Of a stretch of 64,000 nt of DNA, positions 55,684-64,000 are shown piece after piece. The translations under genes were made by a program, and so were the position numbers. Location of the stretch: assembly GCF_900465055.1 (NCBI RefSeq), contig NZ_LS483250.1, forward strand, positions 806,001-870,000. Reading direction: 5' to 3'. Every line of letters begins with the position of its first letter. Within the stretch, counting starts at the first letter, position 1. The notes under the pieces are model-generated. The model was not told where the DNA came from, searched no databases, and saw only the letters and a program-made list of their open reading frames with translations. This DNA comes from Moritella yayanosii. GTDB taxonomy: Bacteria; Pseudomonadota; Gammaproteobacteria; Enterobacterales; Moritellaceae.

Positions 55684-56787
55684 ATGAGTCTTGCTGATAA
55701 AGTATTAGCTGTAAACAATGATTTACCGATCCGTACAGATAAACCGGTTCACAGCGGTAAAGTACGTTCTGTTTACTGGTTAACTGAAGCTGACAGTCGC
55801 CGTCTAATCGAAGAAAAAGGTTACGATGTAGCGGCTGATGCACCACTTGCAATTATGGTTATTAGTGACCGTATTTCTGCGTTTGAATGTATTTGGCATG
55901 GTGAAGATGGCATGCGCGGTGTACCTGGGAAAGGTGCTGCGCTAAACGCAATTTCAAACCATTGGTTTAAGTCTTTCCGTGAAAATGGTTTAGCTGATAG
56001 CCATATTCTTGATATCCCTCACCCATTCATTTGGATCGTTCAAAAAGCCAGACCAGTAATGATTGAAGCAATTTGCCGTCAATACATCACAGGTTCTATG
56101 TGGCGTGCTTATAGCAAAGGTGAGCGTAACTTCTGTGGTATCCAACTACCAGAAGGTTTAACTAAAGACCAAAAGCTACCAGAATTACTCATTACACCGT
56201 CGACTAAAGGTATTTTAGAAGGCATTCCAGGTGTACCCGCTGTCGATGATGTTAACATTTCTCGTAAAAATATTTCAGATAACTTCGAAGCGTTTAACTT
56301 CAAATCGATTGATGATATTGCTTACTACGAAAAGTTACTAAAAGAAGGCTTTAACGTGATCAGTGATGCATTAGCGGATGTTGACCAGGTATTTGTCGAT
56401 ACTAAATTCGAATTTGGCTATGTCACAGACAGTAAAGGTCAAGACAAGCTTATCTATATGGATGAGGTGGGTACACCTGACTCATCACGTATTTGGGATG
56501 CAGCAGCTTTCCGCGATGGTAAAGTGGTTGAAAACTCAAAAGAAGGTTTCCGTCAGTTATTGCTTAACTACTTCCCTGAACCCGATATTTTACTCAATAA
56601 AAACAGAATGGAAGAACGTTTAGCGCTTGCCAAACATAATGTATTACCAACATCTGTTTTGATGTCTGTTTCTGAAACTTACTTAAATATTGCAGAGAAG
56701 ATCACTGGCGAAAAAATTATTTTATCTGATAATCCGAAAGCTGAAATCATCGAGATCTTACGTAACGATTATAATCTTATCGACTAA
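55684..56787 (+). CDS. purC: SAICAR synthase (long form)
   Basis: A 367-residue enzyme joining aspartate to CAIR in purine synthesis. Seen: [11 protein letters not shown] near residue 23 for [46 protein letters not shown] and [15 protein letters not shown]. coli PurC is only 237 residues; this is the longer type found in Vibrio and Shewanella, with a C-terminal extension. Followed by a terminator at 56849. Confidence 0.95.
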   Translation: MSLADKVLAVNNDLPIRTDKPVHSGKVRSVYWLTEADSRRLIEEKGYDVAADAPLAIMVISDRISAFECIWHGEDGMRGVPGKGAALNAISNHWFKSFRENGLADSHILDIPHPFIWIVQKARPVMIEAICRQYITGSMWRAYSKGERNFCGIQLPEGLTKDQKLPELLITPSTKGILEGIPGVPAVDDVNISRKNISDNFEAFNFKSIDDIAYYEKLLKEGFNVISDALADVDQVFVDTKFEFGYVTDSKGQDKLIYMDEVGTPDSSRIWDAAAFRDGKVVENSKEGFRQLLLNYFPEPDILLNKNRMEERLALAKHNVLPTSVLMSVSETYLNIAEKITGEKIILSDNPKAEIIEILRNDYNLID

Positions 56788-56848
56788 TACTACTCCGCAC
56801 AAAATACATCAGTATCAATCTAAAAAATAATAATCTAACTAACTCCAG

Positions 56849-56878
56849 AGCCGTGCACTTAAAGTGCACGGCTTTTTA
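56849..56878 (+). terminator. Terminator of purC
   Basis: An 11-bp stem AGCCGTGCACT/AGTGCACGGCT with a three-base loop followed by TTTTT. Confidence 0.93.
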
Positions 56879-57110
56879 CTTTTACCATTCCAGCACAGTC
56901 AGATTTAACATCTAAATTTCAAGCGTTAAACTTCCGTCCCCGCCCTCATTATTGATTAAATATGATCAACATCTAATATTAGAGTAAATACTCGAAGTTT
57001 ATTTAGTACTCACTAGTGGGTACTTGGTAATAAGGGTAGAATGGCATCAACTAATTTAATTATTGTTGGGGAACGCATCAGCCTACCCCACGCTACATAC
57101 AGGTGAGTTT
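56874..57110. other. Promoter region of the hyp cluster
   Basis: Contains TTGATTAAATATGATCAA (56952-56969), a near-palindrome built from FNR-type half-sites but with eight bases between them, so not a standard FNR box. AGTACTCACTAGTGGGTACT (about 57007-57026) forms a small hairpin. No clear -24/-12 promoter was found. Confidence 0.35.
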
Positions 57111-57779
57111 ATGGATAACTTTAAGATTATAGAAATAAAAGAAGGCATATTTGCCAACAATAACAAACACGCAGATTCGTTACGACTCGATTTAAAACAA
57201 AAAGGTAATTTACTAATAAACTTAATGTCATCGCCGGGTTCAGGTAAGACGACAACCCTAGTTGCTACGATTAACAAACTTAAAAATGAAATGAATATTG
57301 GTGTTATGGAAGCTGATATTGATTCCGATGTTGACGCCCAAACTATTGCCAAAACCGGTGTCAAAGTGATCCAGTTACACACTGGTGGAATGTGCCATCT
57401 CGATGCAGAGATGACGATGCAAGGGCTACAAGGGCTTGATGCAGAAGGGCTTGATTTAACGATTCTAGAAAATGTCGGTAATTTAGTTTGTCCGGCCGAA
57501 TTTGATACTGGCGCGGCCAAAAATGTAATGATTCTGAGTGTTCCCGAAGGTGACGACAAACCGCTTAAATACCCATTAATGTTCTCTATCTGTGATGTAC
57601 TCCTAATTAATAAAATGGATGCAATGGACTTCTTTGATTTTGACTTAGAAGCCGTTATAGAGCGTGTCAAAAAATTAAATCCAAACATTAAAGTATTTCC
57701 AATTTCAGCTAAAACTGGCGAAGGTATTGAAGATTGGACTAACTGGCTTCGTACAGAAGTTAAACATTGGAAAAAATAA
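57111..57779 (+). CDS. hypB: Hydrogenase nickel-insertion GTPase HypB
   Basis: A 222-residue GTPase that delivers nickel to [NiFe]-hydrogenase large subunits. Seen: P-loop SSPGSGKTTTL near residue 39, MEADIDSDVDAQTIAKTG, metal-binding GMCHLDAEM, ENVGNLVCPAEFDTG, and NKMDAMD for guanine. The N-terminal histidine-rich or CxxCGC segment of E. coli HypB is missing, so it lacks the extra nickel site. ATG 57111 is preceded by AGGTGAG; an in-frame TTG at 57063 gives a longer, unlikely start. The gene ends inside a hexamer repeat. Confidence 0.94.
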   Translation: MDNFKIIEIKEGIFANNNKHADSLRLDLKQKGNLLINLMSSPGSGKTTTLVATINKLKNEMNIGVMEADIDSDVDAQTIAKTGVKVIQLHTGGMCHLDAEMTMQGLQGLDAEGLDLTILENVGNLVCPAEFDTGAAKNVMILSVPEGDDKPLKYPLMFSICDVLLINKMDAMDFFDFDLEAVIERVKKLNPNIKVFPISAKTGEGIEDWTNWLRTEVKHWKK

Positions 57780-57801
57780 AAATAAAAATAAAAATAAAAA
57801 T
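57772..57801 (+). repeat. Hexamer tandem repeat (AAAAAT)x5
   Basis: Five exact AAAAAT units start in the last codons of hypB, contain its stop codon, and end 12 bases before the TTGGAG ribosome site of the next gene. A gain or loss of units would change only spacing and upstream RNA, not frame. Confidence 0.9.
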
Positions 57802-57827
57802 AATATTTTAACTTTGGAGACAATGTG

Positions 57828-60536
57828 ATGGGAAAAGACAAAGTTTTAGATCTTGCGAACAAGATCAGTCGAGTTAAGCGAGGTTCAAAATCAGGCGTTA
57901 CGTTTGACGATCCTGAATATAAAATTTATAGCCCTTGGATGTCGGAAGATGTGGCAGAAGTTACCCTTTGCTTGAAACTTCGTGAAAAAATGAGTGCAGC
58001 AGAAGTTTCTGCTGTTTGCGGCAGACCTGAAGAAGAAGTAGCTAAACTACTATGGGAATCTGCAGTGGGCGGTGCAGCCTTTGTGAACAAGATTGAGGGT
58101 GTGGACAAATACTGGGTTGATATCTGGGTTCCTGGTCACATGGAAATGGTTGTTAACAATAAAGAGCTTATTCAGAAGTATCCTGAACTAGGTGCCGCTT
58201 TTGATGCATTTGGTAAGAAAAAAGGCCCACTTTGCGCAGGTAATATCCCTGTTGGTAAAGGCCCTATGCGGGTCATTCCGATCGAAACTTCGATTGATGG
58301 AGATACGCGAACGGCTTCTTATGAAGAAGTGTCTAAATACCTTAATGATAATGAAGTTTTCTCTCTTTCTGATTGTGCTTGCCGTACATCTCGCGAAGCC
58401 ATGGATGAAGGTTGTGGTCACTTAAAAGAAGATATCTGTATTCAGATGGGCCATGCTGCGGAATACTATATCCGTACCGGTCGTGGTCGCGAGATCACCC
58501 GTGAAGAAGCCATGGTAGTTATCAAGAAAGCTGAAGATAACGGCTTGATGCACAGCATTCCAAACTTCGATGGTTCCGGAAAAACTCACGCGATCTGTAA
58601 TTGTTGTGGTTGTGGTTGTTTCGCAATGAGACTTGCGGAACAGTGGCAAAACCCGGATATGGTTCGTTCTAACTATACGGTTAAAATTGATCTAGATAAA
58701 TGTGTTGCTTGTGGCGAATGTGTTGAAACATGTCCGACTAATGCATTGAAACTAGGTCAGAAACTATGTAGTAAAGTGCCAGTAGCTGAAAAAGAACGTG
58801 AGCTCCCTCATAATACCGAATGGGGCGAAGATAAATATAACCCTGATTACCGTACCAACAAACAAGTTGTTACGGAAGGTGGTACGGCACCTTGTAAAGC
58901 GGGTTGTCCTGCACATATTGGTGTTCAAGGTTATATCAAACTCGCTTCGCAAGGCAATTATGAAGAAGCACTTAAATTGATCAAGATGGAAAACCCGTTC
59001 CCAGCAGTGTGTGGACGCATCTGTCCAAAATTCTGTGAAGACGATTGTACCCGTTGTGATCTTGATGGTGCGGTTGCTGTTGATGATATTAAAAAATTCA
59101 TTGCGCAGAAAGAAATGGACGCGGATACACGCTACATTCCGAAAATAAAATACGATTATGATAAGAAAATTGCTGTTATCGGTGCTGGTCCAGCCGGTCT
59201 TTCTTGTGCTTATTACCTAGCTGTTGAAGGCTACAAAGTAACCGTATTTGAAAAACAAACTGCACTGGGTGGTATGTTAACCCTCGGTATTCCGTCTTAT
59301 CGGCTTGAAAAAGATGTGATAAACGCAGAAATCGATGTTTTGAAAGAATTGGGCATTAAGTTTAAAACTGGCGTTGAAATAGGTAAAGATATCACTCTTG
59401 CTGAACTGAGAAAACAAGATTACCAAGCATTCTACATGGCAATTGGTGCTCAGGCTGGTCGTTCGCTAGGTCTTGAAGGTGAAGATGCGCAAGGTGCGGT
59501 CACGGGTGTTGAGTTCTTACGTAAAGTTAACCTAGGTGAAAATAGCGAACTTGAAGGCAAAGTGATTGTTATCGGTGGTGGTAATGTTGCCATTGACGTA
59601 GCAAGAACAGCAACGCGAGTTGGCGCTACACAAGTGGACATGTTCTGTCTTGAAAGCCGCGAAAAAATGCCTGCTCACGCAGATGAAGTACATGAAGCGT
59701 TGGATGAAGACATTAACATCAACAATTCTTGGGGTCCAAAACGTATCGTTACTGAAGATGGCAAAGTTGTTGGTGTAGAATTCAGAAAATGTCTTTCTGT
59801 TATCGATGCAAACGGCAGATTTAACCCGAGCTATGACGAAAATAATACTAAGATTGTAGATGCCGAGCATGTATTGCTTTCAGTGGGTCAAGCAATAGAT
59901 TGGGGTAACATACTTGAAAACAGTAATATCGAGTTGAATCCTAACCAAACAATCCCTGCCGATGCTGCTACTTATCAAACTGATGAGCCAGACATATTTG
60001 CTGGTGGTGACGTAGTAACAGGCCCTCGATTTGCCATTGATGCGATTGCTGCAGGTAAAGAAGGTGCTATTTCTATCCACCGTTATGTACAGAATGGACA
60101 AAGTTTGGTACTTGGTCGTGTTAAACGCGATTATCGTGCATTTGATAAAACGAACATTGATCTTGACGGATTTGACAATGCACCAAGACAGAATATTGCT
60201 CATGTTGACGGTAAACAGTCTAAACAAACATTCCGTGATCTACGTGAAACATTCACCGAGGAGCAAGTCCAGTTAGAAACTGAGCGTTGTCTCGGTTGTG
60301 GTGTCGCTGTTGCCGACGAATTTATGTGCATTGGCTGTGGTTCATGTACAACGAAATGTAGATTTGGTGCGATTACGCTTGTTAAAACACATAATGCTGA
60401 GGGTTCAGACCTGAAAGAAGTGAAGAAGATCATCATCAAGCATGTGTTAAAACGTAAAGTGCGGATAGCTGTAAACAAACCGTTCAAAAAAATAAAAGCA
60501 ATAATAAAAGGCTACGACATAAAGTTGGATAAATAA
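57828..60536 (+). CDS. Large Fe-S flavoprotein, GltD-like NAD(P)H oxidoreductase (copy 1)
   Basis: A 902-residue cytoplasmic redox enzyme. Order: an N-terminal cysteine-rich domain with CACRTSREAMDEGCG near residue 184, YYIRTGRGREIT and CNCCGCGC near 257; a ferredoxin motif CVACGECVETCP near 292; GltD-type Fe-S domain APCKAGCPAHIG near 354 with CGRICPKFCEDDCTRC; FAD site VIGAGPAGLSCAYYL near 449; NAD(P) site VIGGGNVAIDVARTA near 580; a C-terminal cluster pair CLGCG and CIGCGSCTTKC near 819-840. It should move electrons between NAD(P)H and ferredoxin or a hydrogenase. Lying between hypB and hypA suggests hydrogenase metabolism (inference). The ATG at 57828 is chosen over GTG 57825 because copy 2 aligns there. 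Confidence 0.88.
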   Translation: MGKDKVLDLANKISRVKRGSKSGVTFDDPEYKIYSPWMSEDVAEVTLCLKLREKMSAAEVSAVCGRPEEEVAKLLWESAVGGAAFVNKIEGVDKYWVDIWVPGHMEMVVNNKELIQKYPELGAAFDAFGKKKGPLCAGNIPVGKGPMRVIPIETSIDGDTRTASYEEVSKYLNDNEVFSLSDCACRTSREAMDEGCGHLKEDICIQMGHAAEYYIRTGRGREITREEAMVVIKKAEDNGLMHSIPNFDGSGKTHAICNCCGCGCFAMRLAEQWQNPDMVRSNYTVKIDLDKCVACGECVETCPTNALKLGQKLCSKVPVAEKERELPHNTEWGEDKYNPDYRTNKQVVTEGGTAPCKAGCPAHIGVQGYIKLASQGNYEEALKLIKMENPFPAVCGRICPKFCEDDCTRCDLDGAVAVDDIKKFIAQKEMDADTRYIPKIKYDYDKKIAVIGAGPAGLSCAYYLAVEGYKVTVFEKQTALGGMLTLGIPSYRLEKDVINAEIDVLKELGIKFKTGVEIGKDITLAELRKQDYQAFYMAIGAQAGRSLGLEGEDAQGAVTGVEFLRKVNLGENSELEGKVIVIGGGNVAIDVARTATRVGATQVDMFCLESREKMPAHADEVHEALDEDININNSWGPKRIVTEDGKVVGVEFRKCLSVIDANGRFNPSYDENNTKIVDAEHVLLSVGQAIDWGNILENSNIELNPNQTIPADAATYQTDEPDIFAGGDVVTGPRFAIDAIAAGKEGAISIHRYVQNGQSLVLGRVKRDYRAFDKTNIDLDGFDNAPRQNIAHVDGKQSKQTFRDLRETFTEEQVQLETERCLGCGVAVADEFMCIGCGSCTTKCRFGAITLVKTHNAEGSDLKEVKKIIIKHVLKRKVRIAVNKPFKKIKAIIKGYDIKLDK

Positions 60537-60557
60537 TGTTTTAAAGCCTAGGCATCA

Positions 60558-60589
60558 AAAGGGCGAGGAATATAAGTTCTTCGTCCTTT
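60558..60589 (+). other. Intercistronic hairpin before hypA
   Basis: AAAGGGCGAGGAA and TTCTTCGTCCTTT form a 13-bp stem with two wobbles and a six-base loop, followed by CAATC and not T. It lies 21 bases after the oxidoreductase stop and could be a weak terminator or an RNA processing and stability element. Confidence 0.55.
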
Positions 60590-60614
60590 CAATCAAACTA
60601 ATAAGGAGGTTCTT

Positions 60615-60956
60615 ATGCACGAATTAGGCGTTGTCTTTGAAGTCATAAAAACCGTTAAGAATTTCGTAGATAAAAATGGATTAACAAAAGTCGATACAAT
60701 TGTGCTACAAATTGGTGAGCTATCATCAATGATCCCGAAATACATTCACGAATGCTTCCCTGCAGCCATCGATGGCACGGAGTTCGAAGATACCAAATTG
60801 GAAATTGAAATCATACCGGCAGAAGCCATCTGTAAAGAGTGTCAGTATGTTTTTAATATTCTCCGACACAAATCTGAATGTCCGAGATGTGAAAGTCTGG
60901 AATGGGGTATGTTAAGCGGCAAAGAGTTCTCGGTAAAAGAAGTCATTGCTTGCTAA
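60615..60956 (+). CDS. hypA: Hydrogenase nickel-insertion protein HypA
   Basis: A 113-residue partner of HypB. Seen: the nickel-binding N-terminus MHELGV, LQIGELSSMIP, and zinc-ribbon pairs CKEC and CPRC in the C-terminal half. The ATG at 60615 follows AAGGAGG. The order hypB-oxidoreductase-hypA is unusual, since hypA normally precedes hypB directly; both being present says a [NiFe]-hydrogenase is encoded nearby, outside the window. Confidence 0.94.
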   Translation: MHELGVVFEVIKTVKNFVDKNGLTKVDTIVLQIGELSSMIPKYIHECFPAAIDGTEFEDTKLEIEIIPAEAICKECQYVFNILRHKSECPRCESLEWGMLSGKEFSVKEVIAC

Positions 60957-61610
60957 TAGTTACGCGCAGCTATTTGTTTATGGCTGGCTTTTCACATTAC
61001 CTAAAAGCTGGGTCGCTGGTTGTCACGTGCTGGCAAAGGTGATCTCGGCAATTTTAATTTTAATTCCCACAAGCCACATCATACAGTCTGCATGAAATAG
61101 ATAATTATCTACATATCCATTTTAAAAGAAAATAATAACCTTAAAAATAATTTCATTTCGATTTTACAATAATGTTTGGCTGTTAAGGATTAATTGACTT
61201 TTTACACTTAAATCCACTTCTGCATCAAACTTAAATACCACTCATCTAAAAAATGCAGCAATTAATTTTTTTGTGCATATTTACCTCATACGCAACACAT
61301 TGTTTTTTTTGGTTAATCGTGATTTGCATCTAGGCATGAATACCCAAGATTGAATATAATTACCATACAATTAGTAGGTGATTAGGTGGGAGGGATAAGA
61401 CCTGGTTCCTATTATAAAAATAGGTGGAACAGGCTCCCTCGTTAGCGCATTAGTTGCGCACAAAAAATCAACGTCACCCCTAAAAAACGGATTAAATATT
61501 TGCGTATCAGAATACGCCTCCCTTAACTGTGTCAGAAGGCAATGACTGGATATGCAGTTAAGTAACTAATTTAAAATAATAATTAGTATTTAAACTTTGG
61601 AGTTAATGTA
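60957..61610. other. 654-bp intergenic region with a structured leader
   Basis: The first 400 bp (60957-61380) are AT-rich with nothing recognised. The last 200 contain several stacked hairpins (see 61388-61561). No second ORF or -24/-12 promoter was found. Confidence 0.45.
61388..61561 (+). ncRNA. Structured leader RNA candidate upstream of oxidoreductase copy 2
   Basis: Seen: outer stem GGGAG/CTCCC (61388-61392 with 61434-61438) enclosing CCTG-TTCC/GGAA-CAGG (61401-61409 with 61426-61433); hairpin GCGC/GCGC (61445-61459); hairpin GCGTAT/ATACGC (61502-61517); then CTCCC and a long-range stem TTAACTG/CAGTTAA (61523-61529 with 61555-61561). The last hairpin followed by GCCTCCC, then CTG and AGAAGG, resembles the 3' part of the Moco riboswitch as I recall it from E. 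coli moaA. The 5' half does not obviously match, so this is a suggestion only. Confidence 0.35.
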
Positions 61611-64000
61611 ATGGTAAAAGAAAAAGTAATAGACTTGGCGAATTTGATCAGTAGGACTAAACGAGGGGCTAAAGATGAAGTCAAACCAGAACACCCTGAA
61701 TATAAAGTATTAGAACCCGTAGTCACCGATGAAATGGCAGAAGCGGCGTTATGTCTTAAATTTCGTGACGGGAAGACTGTAGAAGAAGTTGCTTCTGAAT
61801 GCGGGAAATCACCAGAAAAAACCAAAGAACTGTTGTGGGAACTCGCCATGGCAGGAGCCACTATTGTGGGCGAGCAAGACGGCGTCGATAAATTCTGGCT
61901 CGAGCTCTGGGTCCCCGGCCACATGGAAATGCTGGTCAATCACAAAGAAAACTCGATTAAATATCCGCAAATGGGTAAAGCATTTAGTGATTATGGCAAA
62001 AAAAGAGGCCCCCTTGCGATAGGTAACTTTCCGGTAGGTACGGGTCCGATGCGGGTTATACCAATCGAATCTGCGATTTCAGGTGAAACTAAACGTGTAT
62101 CGAATGATGAAATATCTAAATACTTAAATGATAACGATCGATTCTCGGTATCAGACTGTTCTTGCCGTACTGCCAGAGAGGCAATGGGAGAAGGCTGTGG
62201 TCACCTTAAAGAGGACATGTGTATTCAATTAGGCAACGCCGCTGAATATTATATTCGTACTGGCCGTGGTCGTGAAATCACCCGTGAAGAAGCATTTGAA
62301 ATCATTCATAAAGCCGAAGATAACGGTTTAATGCATAACATGCCAAATGTAGACGGACCAGGGCACACACACGCGATATGTAACTGTTGCGGTTGTGGTT
62401 GCCTTGCTTTAAGAAACGCCAACATGTTGATGAACCACGATTTCGTGCGTTCTAACTATACCGTAAAAGTAGATGCAGATAAGTGTGTTGCTTGTGGCGA
62501 ATGTGTTGAAGTATGCCCGACGAATGCATTGAAACTAGGACAAAAACTGTGCAAGAATACGCCTATTCCTAAGGTTGAACGTGAGCTTCCGTATAACACA
62601 GAGTGGACGCCAGACCGATGGAATGAAGATTACCGTATCAACAGAGAAGTTGTTATGGCAGAGGGTACTGCACCTTGTAAAGCGGGCTGCCCTGCGCATA
62701 TCGGTGTTCAAGGTTATATCAAGTTGGCATCGCAAGGTAAATATGCTGAAGCACTCCAACTGATTAAGCTGGAAAATCCGTTCCCTGCTGTGTGCGGACG
62801 TATTTGTCCAAAATTCTGTGAAGATGATTGTACCCGTTGTGATATAGATGGTGCGGTTGCTGTTGATGATATTAAGAAATTCATTGCACAGCAGGATATG
62901 AACGCTGACACCCGTTATGTTCCAACGATTAAACATGACTACGATAAGAAAATAGCCGTTATCGGTGCTGGTCCTGCTGGTCTATCTTGTGCTTACTATT
63001 TGGCTGTGCAAGGTTACAAAGTTACTGTGTTTGAAAAACAAAAAGCACTGGGCGGCATGTTAACACTGGGTATTCCTTCTTATCGTCTTGAAAAAGATGT
63101 GATCAATGCTGAAATCGATGTGTTGAAAGACTTGGGTATTGAATTTAAAACGGGCGTTGAAATTGGTAAAGATATCAGCCTTAGTGATCTTAGAACACAG
63201 GATTACAAAGCGTTCTACATAGCGATTGGTGCTCAGGCAGGTCGTTCGCTAGGACTTGAAGGTGAAGATGCTGAAGGCGTTATCACCGGTGTTGAGTTCT
63301 TACGTCATGTTAATTTAGGCGATCATTCGAAATTTGAAGGTAACGTGATTGTTATCGGTGGTGGTAATGTTGCGATTGACGTAGCAAGAACCGCAACCCG
63401 AGTTGGCGCTGCACAAGTGGATATGTTCTGTCTTGAAAGCCGCGAAAAAATGCCTGCACACGCAGAGGAAGTTCAAGAAGCGTTAGATGAAGACATTAAC
63501 GTCAACAATTCTTGGGGTCCAAAACGTATCGTTGCTGAACACGGCAAAGTCGTTGGTGTAGAATTCAGAAAATGTATTTCTGTATTTGACGCTGATGGCA
63601 AATTTAATCCAAGTTATGACGAGAATGATACTAAGATTGTTCCTGCTGATCATGTACTTCTTTCTGTGGGCCAAGCGATGGATTGGGGCAGTATTCTTGC
63701 AGACAGTAAAGTTGTATTGAATCCGAACCAGACTATTCAAGCGGATGTTGATACCTTCCAAACTGGTGAACCAGATATTTTCGCCGGTGGTGATGCATTA
63801 ACAGGTCCTCGCTTTGCCATTGACGCGATTGCACACGGTAAAGAAGGGTCTATCTCTATTCATCGTTTTGTTCAACATGGTCAAAGTTTGGTGTTCGGTC
63901 GCCTAAAACGTGATTACCGTGCATTTGATAAGGCTAATGTTAATCTTGCTGGTTTTGATACTGCGCCAAGACAACAAACTGCGCATGTAGATGGTAAAAA
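61611..64000 (+). CDS. Large Fe-S flavoprotein, GltD-like oxidoreductase (copy 2, runs off window)
   Basis: 796 codons are visible with no stop; a paralogue of the 902-residue protein at 57828, aligned over its whole length. It keeps CSCRTAREAMGEGCG, YYIRTGRGREIT, CNCCGCGC, CVACGECVEVCP, APCKAGCPAHIG, CGRICPKFCEDDCTRC, the FAD site VIGAGPAGLSCAYYL and the NAD(P) site VIGGGNVAIDVARTA. The C-terminal Fe-S pair lies beyond the edge. Divergence is greatest in the first 160 residues, while the FAD/NAD(P) half is nearly identical. Even the ribosome site ACTTTGGAG and spacing are shared with copy 1, so the duplication included the leader end. ATG 61611 is clear. Confidence 0.88.
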   Translation, partial: MVKEKVIDLANLISRTKRGAKDEVKPEHPEYKVLEPVVTDEMAEAALCLKFRDGKTVEEVASECGKSPEKTKELLWELAMAGATIVGEQDGVDKFWLELWVPGHMEMLVNHKENSIKYPQMGKAFSDYGKKRGPLAIGNFPVGTGPMRVIPIESAISGETKRVSNDEISKYLNDNDRFSVSDCSCRTAREAMGEGCGHLKEDMCIQLGNAAEYYIRTGRGREITREEAFEIIHKAEDNGLMHNMPNVDGPGHTHAICNCCGCGCLALRNANMLMNHDFVRSNYTVKVDADKCVACGECVEVCPTNALKLGQKLCKNTPIPKVERELPYNTEWTPDRWNEDYRINREVVMAEGTAPCKAGCPAHIGVQGYIKLASQGKYAEALQLIKLENPFPAVCGRICPKFCEDDCTRCDIDGAVAVDDIKKFIAQQDMNADTRYVPTIKHDYDKKIAVIGAGPAGLSCAYYLAVQGYKVTVFEKQKALGGMLTLGIPSYRLEKDVINAEIDVLKDLGIEFKTGVEIGKDISLSDLRTQDYKAFYIAIGAQAGRSLGLEGEDAEGVITGVEFLRHVNLGDHSKFEGNVIVIGGGNVAIDVARTATRVGAAQVDMFCLESREKMPAHAEEVQEALDEDINVNNSWGPKRIVAEHGKVVGVEFRKCISVFDADGKFNPSYDENDTKIVPADHVLLSVGQAMDWGSILADSKVVLNPNQTIQADVDTFQTGEPDIFAGGDALTGPRFAIDAIAHGKEGSISIHRFVQHGQSLVFGRLKRDYRAFDKANVNLAGFDTAPRQQTAHVDGK

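Noticed and set aside
56952-56969. TTGATTAAATATGATCAA as an FNR box upstream of hypB
   Set aside because: Half-sites are eight bases apart; FNR needs four. Kept only as a remark.
57083-57862. A 259-residue open frame antisense to hypB
   Set aside because: It is the shadow of hypB; its C-terminal half mirrors the GTPase motifs and its start is the hexamer repeat read backwards as a Phe/Tyr run.
60957-61380. Possible sigma-54 promoter for the hydrogenase-type cluster
   Set aside because: No TGGCAC-N5-TTGC-like element with the required GG-N10-GC spacing was found.
1-64000. CRISPR array, tRNA or rRNA genes
   Set aside because: No regularly spaced repeats, no cloverleaf and no rRNA-like stretches were recognised on either strand by eye.

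Overview
The window looks like the chromosome of a cold-adapted marine gammaproteobacterium, of the Moritella / Psychromonas / Shewanella kind. Coding DNA is AT-rich. Conserved gammaproteobacterial blocks are present: ccoNOQP-fixH-ccoIS with fnr-uspE-ttcA, minCDE-rnd-fadD with tsaB and yoaA, and ycgL-mltB-ycgM-ycgN. There is also a near-canonical chromosomal dif site. Genus assignment is inference; no rRNA or tRNA gene was seen.

Layout. 1-5.0 kb: a tyrosine recombinase cut by the left edge, a MEKHLA-domain gene, an adenine riboswitch in front of an adenine deaminase, and an AGCS amino-acid symporter. 5.6-12.5 kb: an accessory and decaying stretch with a yejF-like ABC ATPase broken by an internal deletion, a hydrolase, a divergent TetR / Old Yellow Enzyme pair with palindromic operators, and relics of an IS91 transposase, an MFS transporter and a LysR regulator. 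13.2-18.0 kb: a compact B12-independent glycerol-to-1,3-propanediol operon (glycyl-radical dehydratase, activase, DhaT) that looks acquired. 18.1-22.5 kb: hipBA, a DMT permease, a truncated 2OG-Fe(II) oxygenase, and nested IS30 and ISNCY/IS1202-type fragments ending 5 bp from dif (22459-22486). This is therefore the replication terminus.

22.7-37.9 kb: core genes including a TerB-like protein, an ABC exporter, ppiC, pgm, and the cbb3 oxidase operon with two perfect FNR boxes, followed by fnr (with its own FNR box), uspE and ttcA. 37.9-57 kb: DUF2987, a scar of a potA...potD deletion, sirtuin, phasin, a ThrE-like exporter, radA, the ycg genes, minCDE, rnd, fadD, tsaB, yoaA and purC with a strong leader hairpin. 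57.1-64 kb: start of a hydrogenase-maturation cluster, hypB - large FAD/Fe-S oxidoreductase - hypA - second paralogous oxidoreductase running off the right edge.

Themes. The organism appears to switch between microaerobic respiration (cbb3, FNR) and fermentation (1,3-propanediol as electron sink, hydrogenase maturation and NAD(P)H-linked Fe-S flavoproteins). The terminus region is a graveyard of insertion sequences and broken genes. The observations most worth following are the IS end placed at a fixed distance from dif, the tandem ~900-residue Fe-S flavoproteins with their structured leader and hexamer repeat, the acquired 1,3-propanediol operon, and a 51-bp repeat found three times in the first 20 kb.
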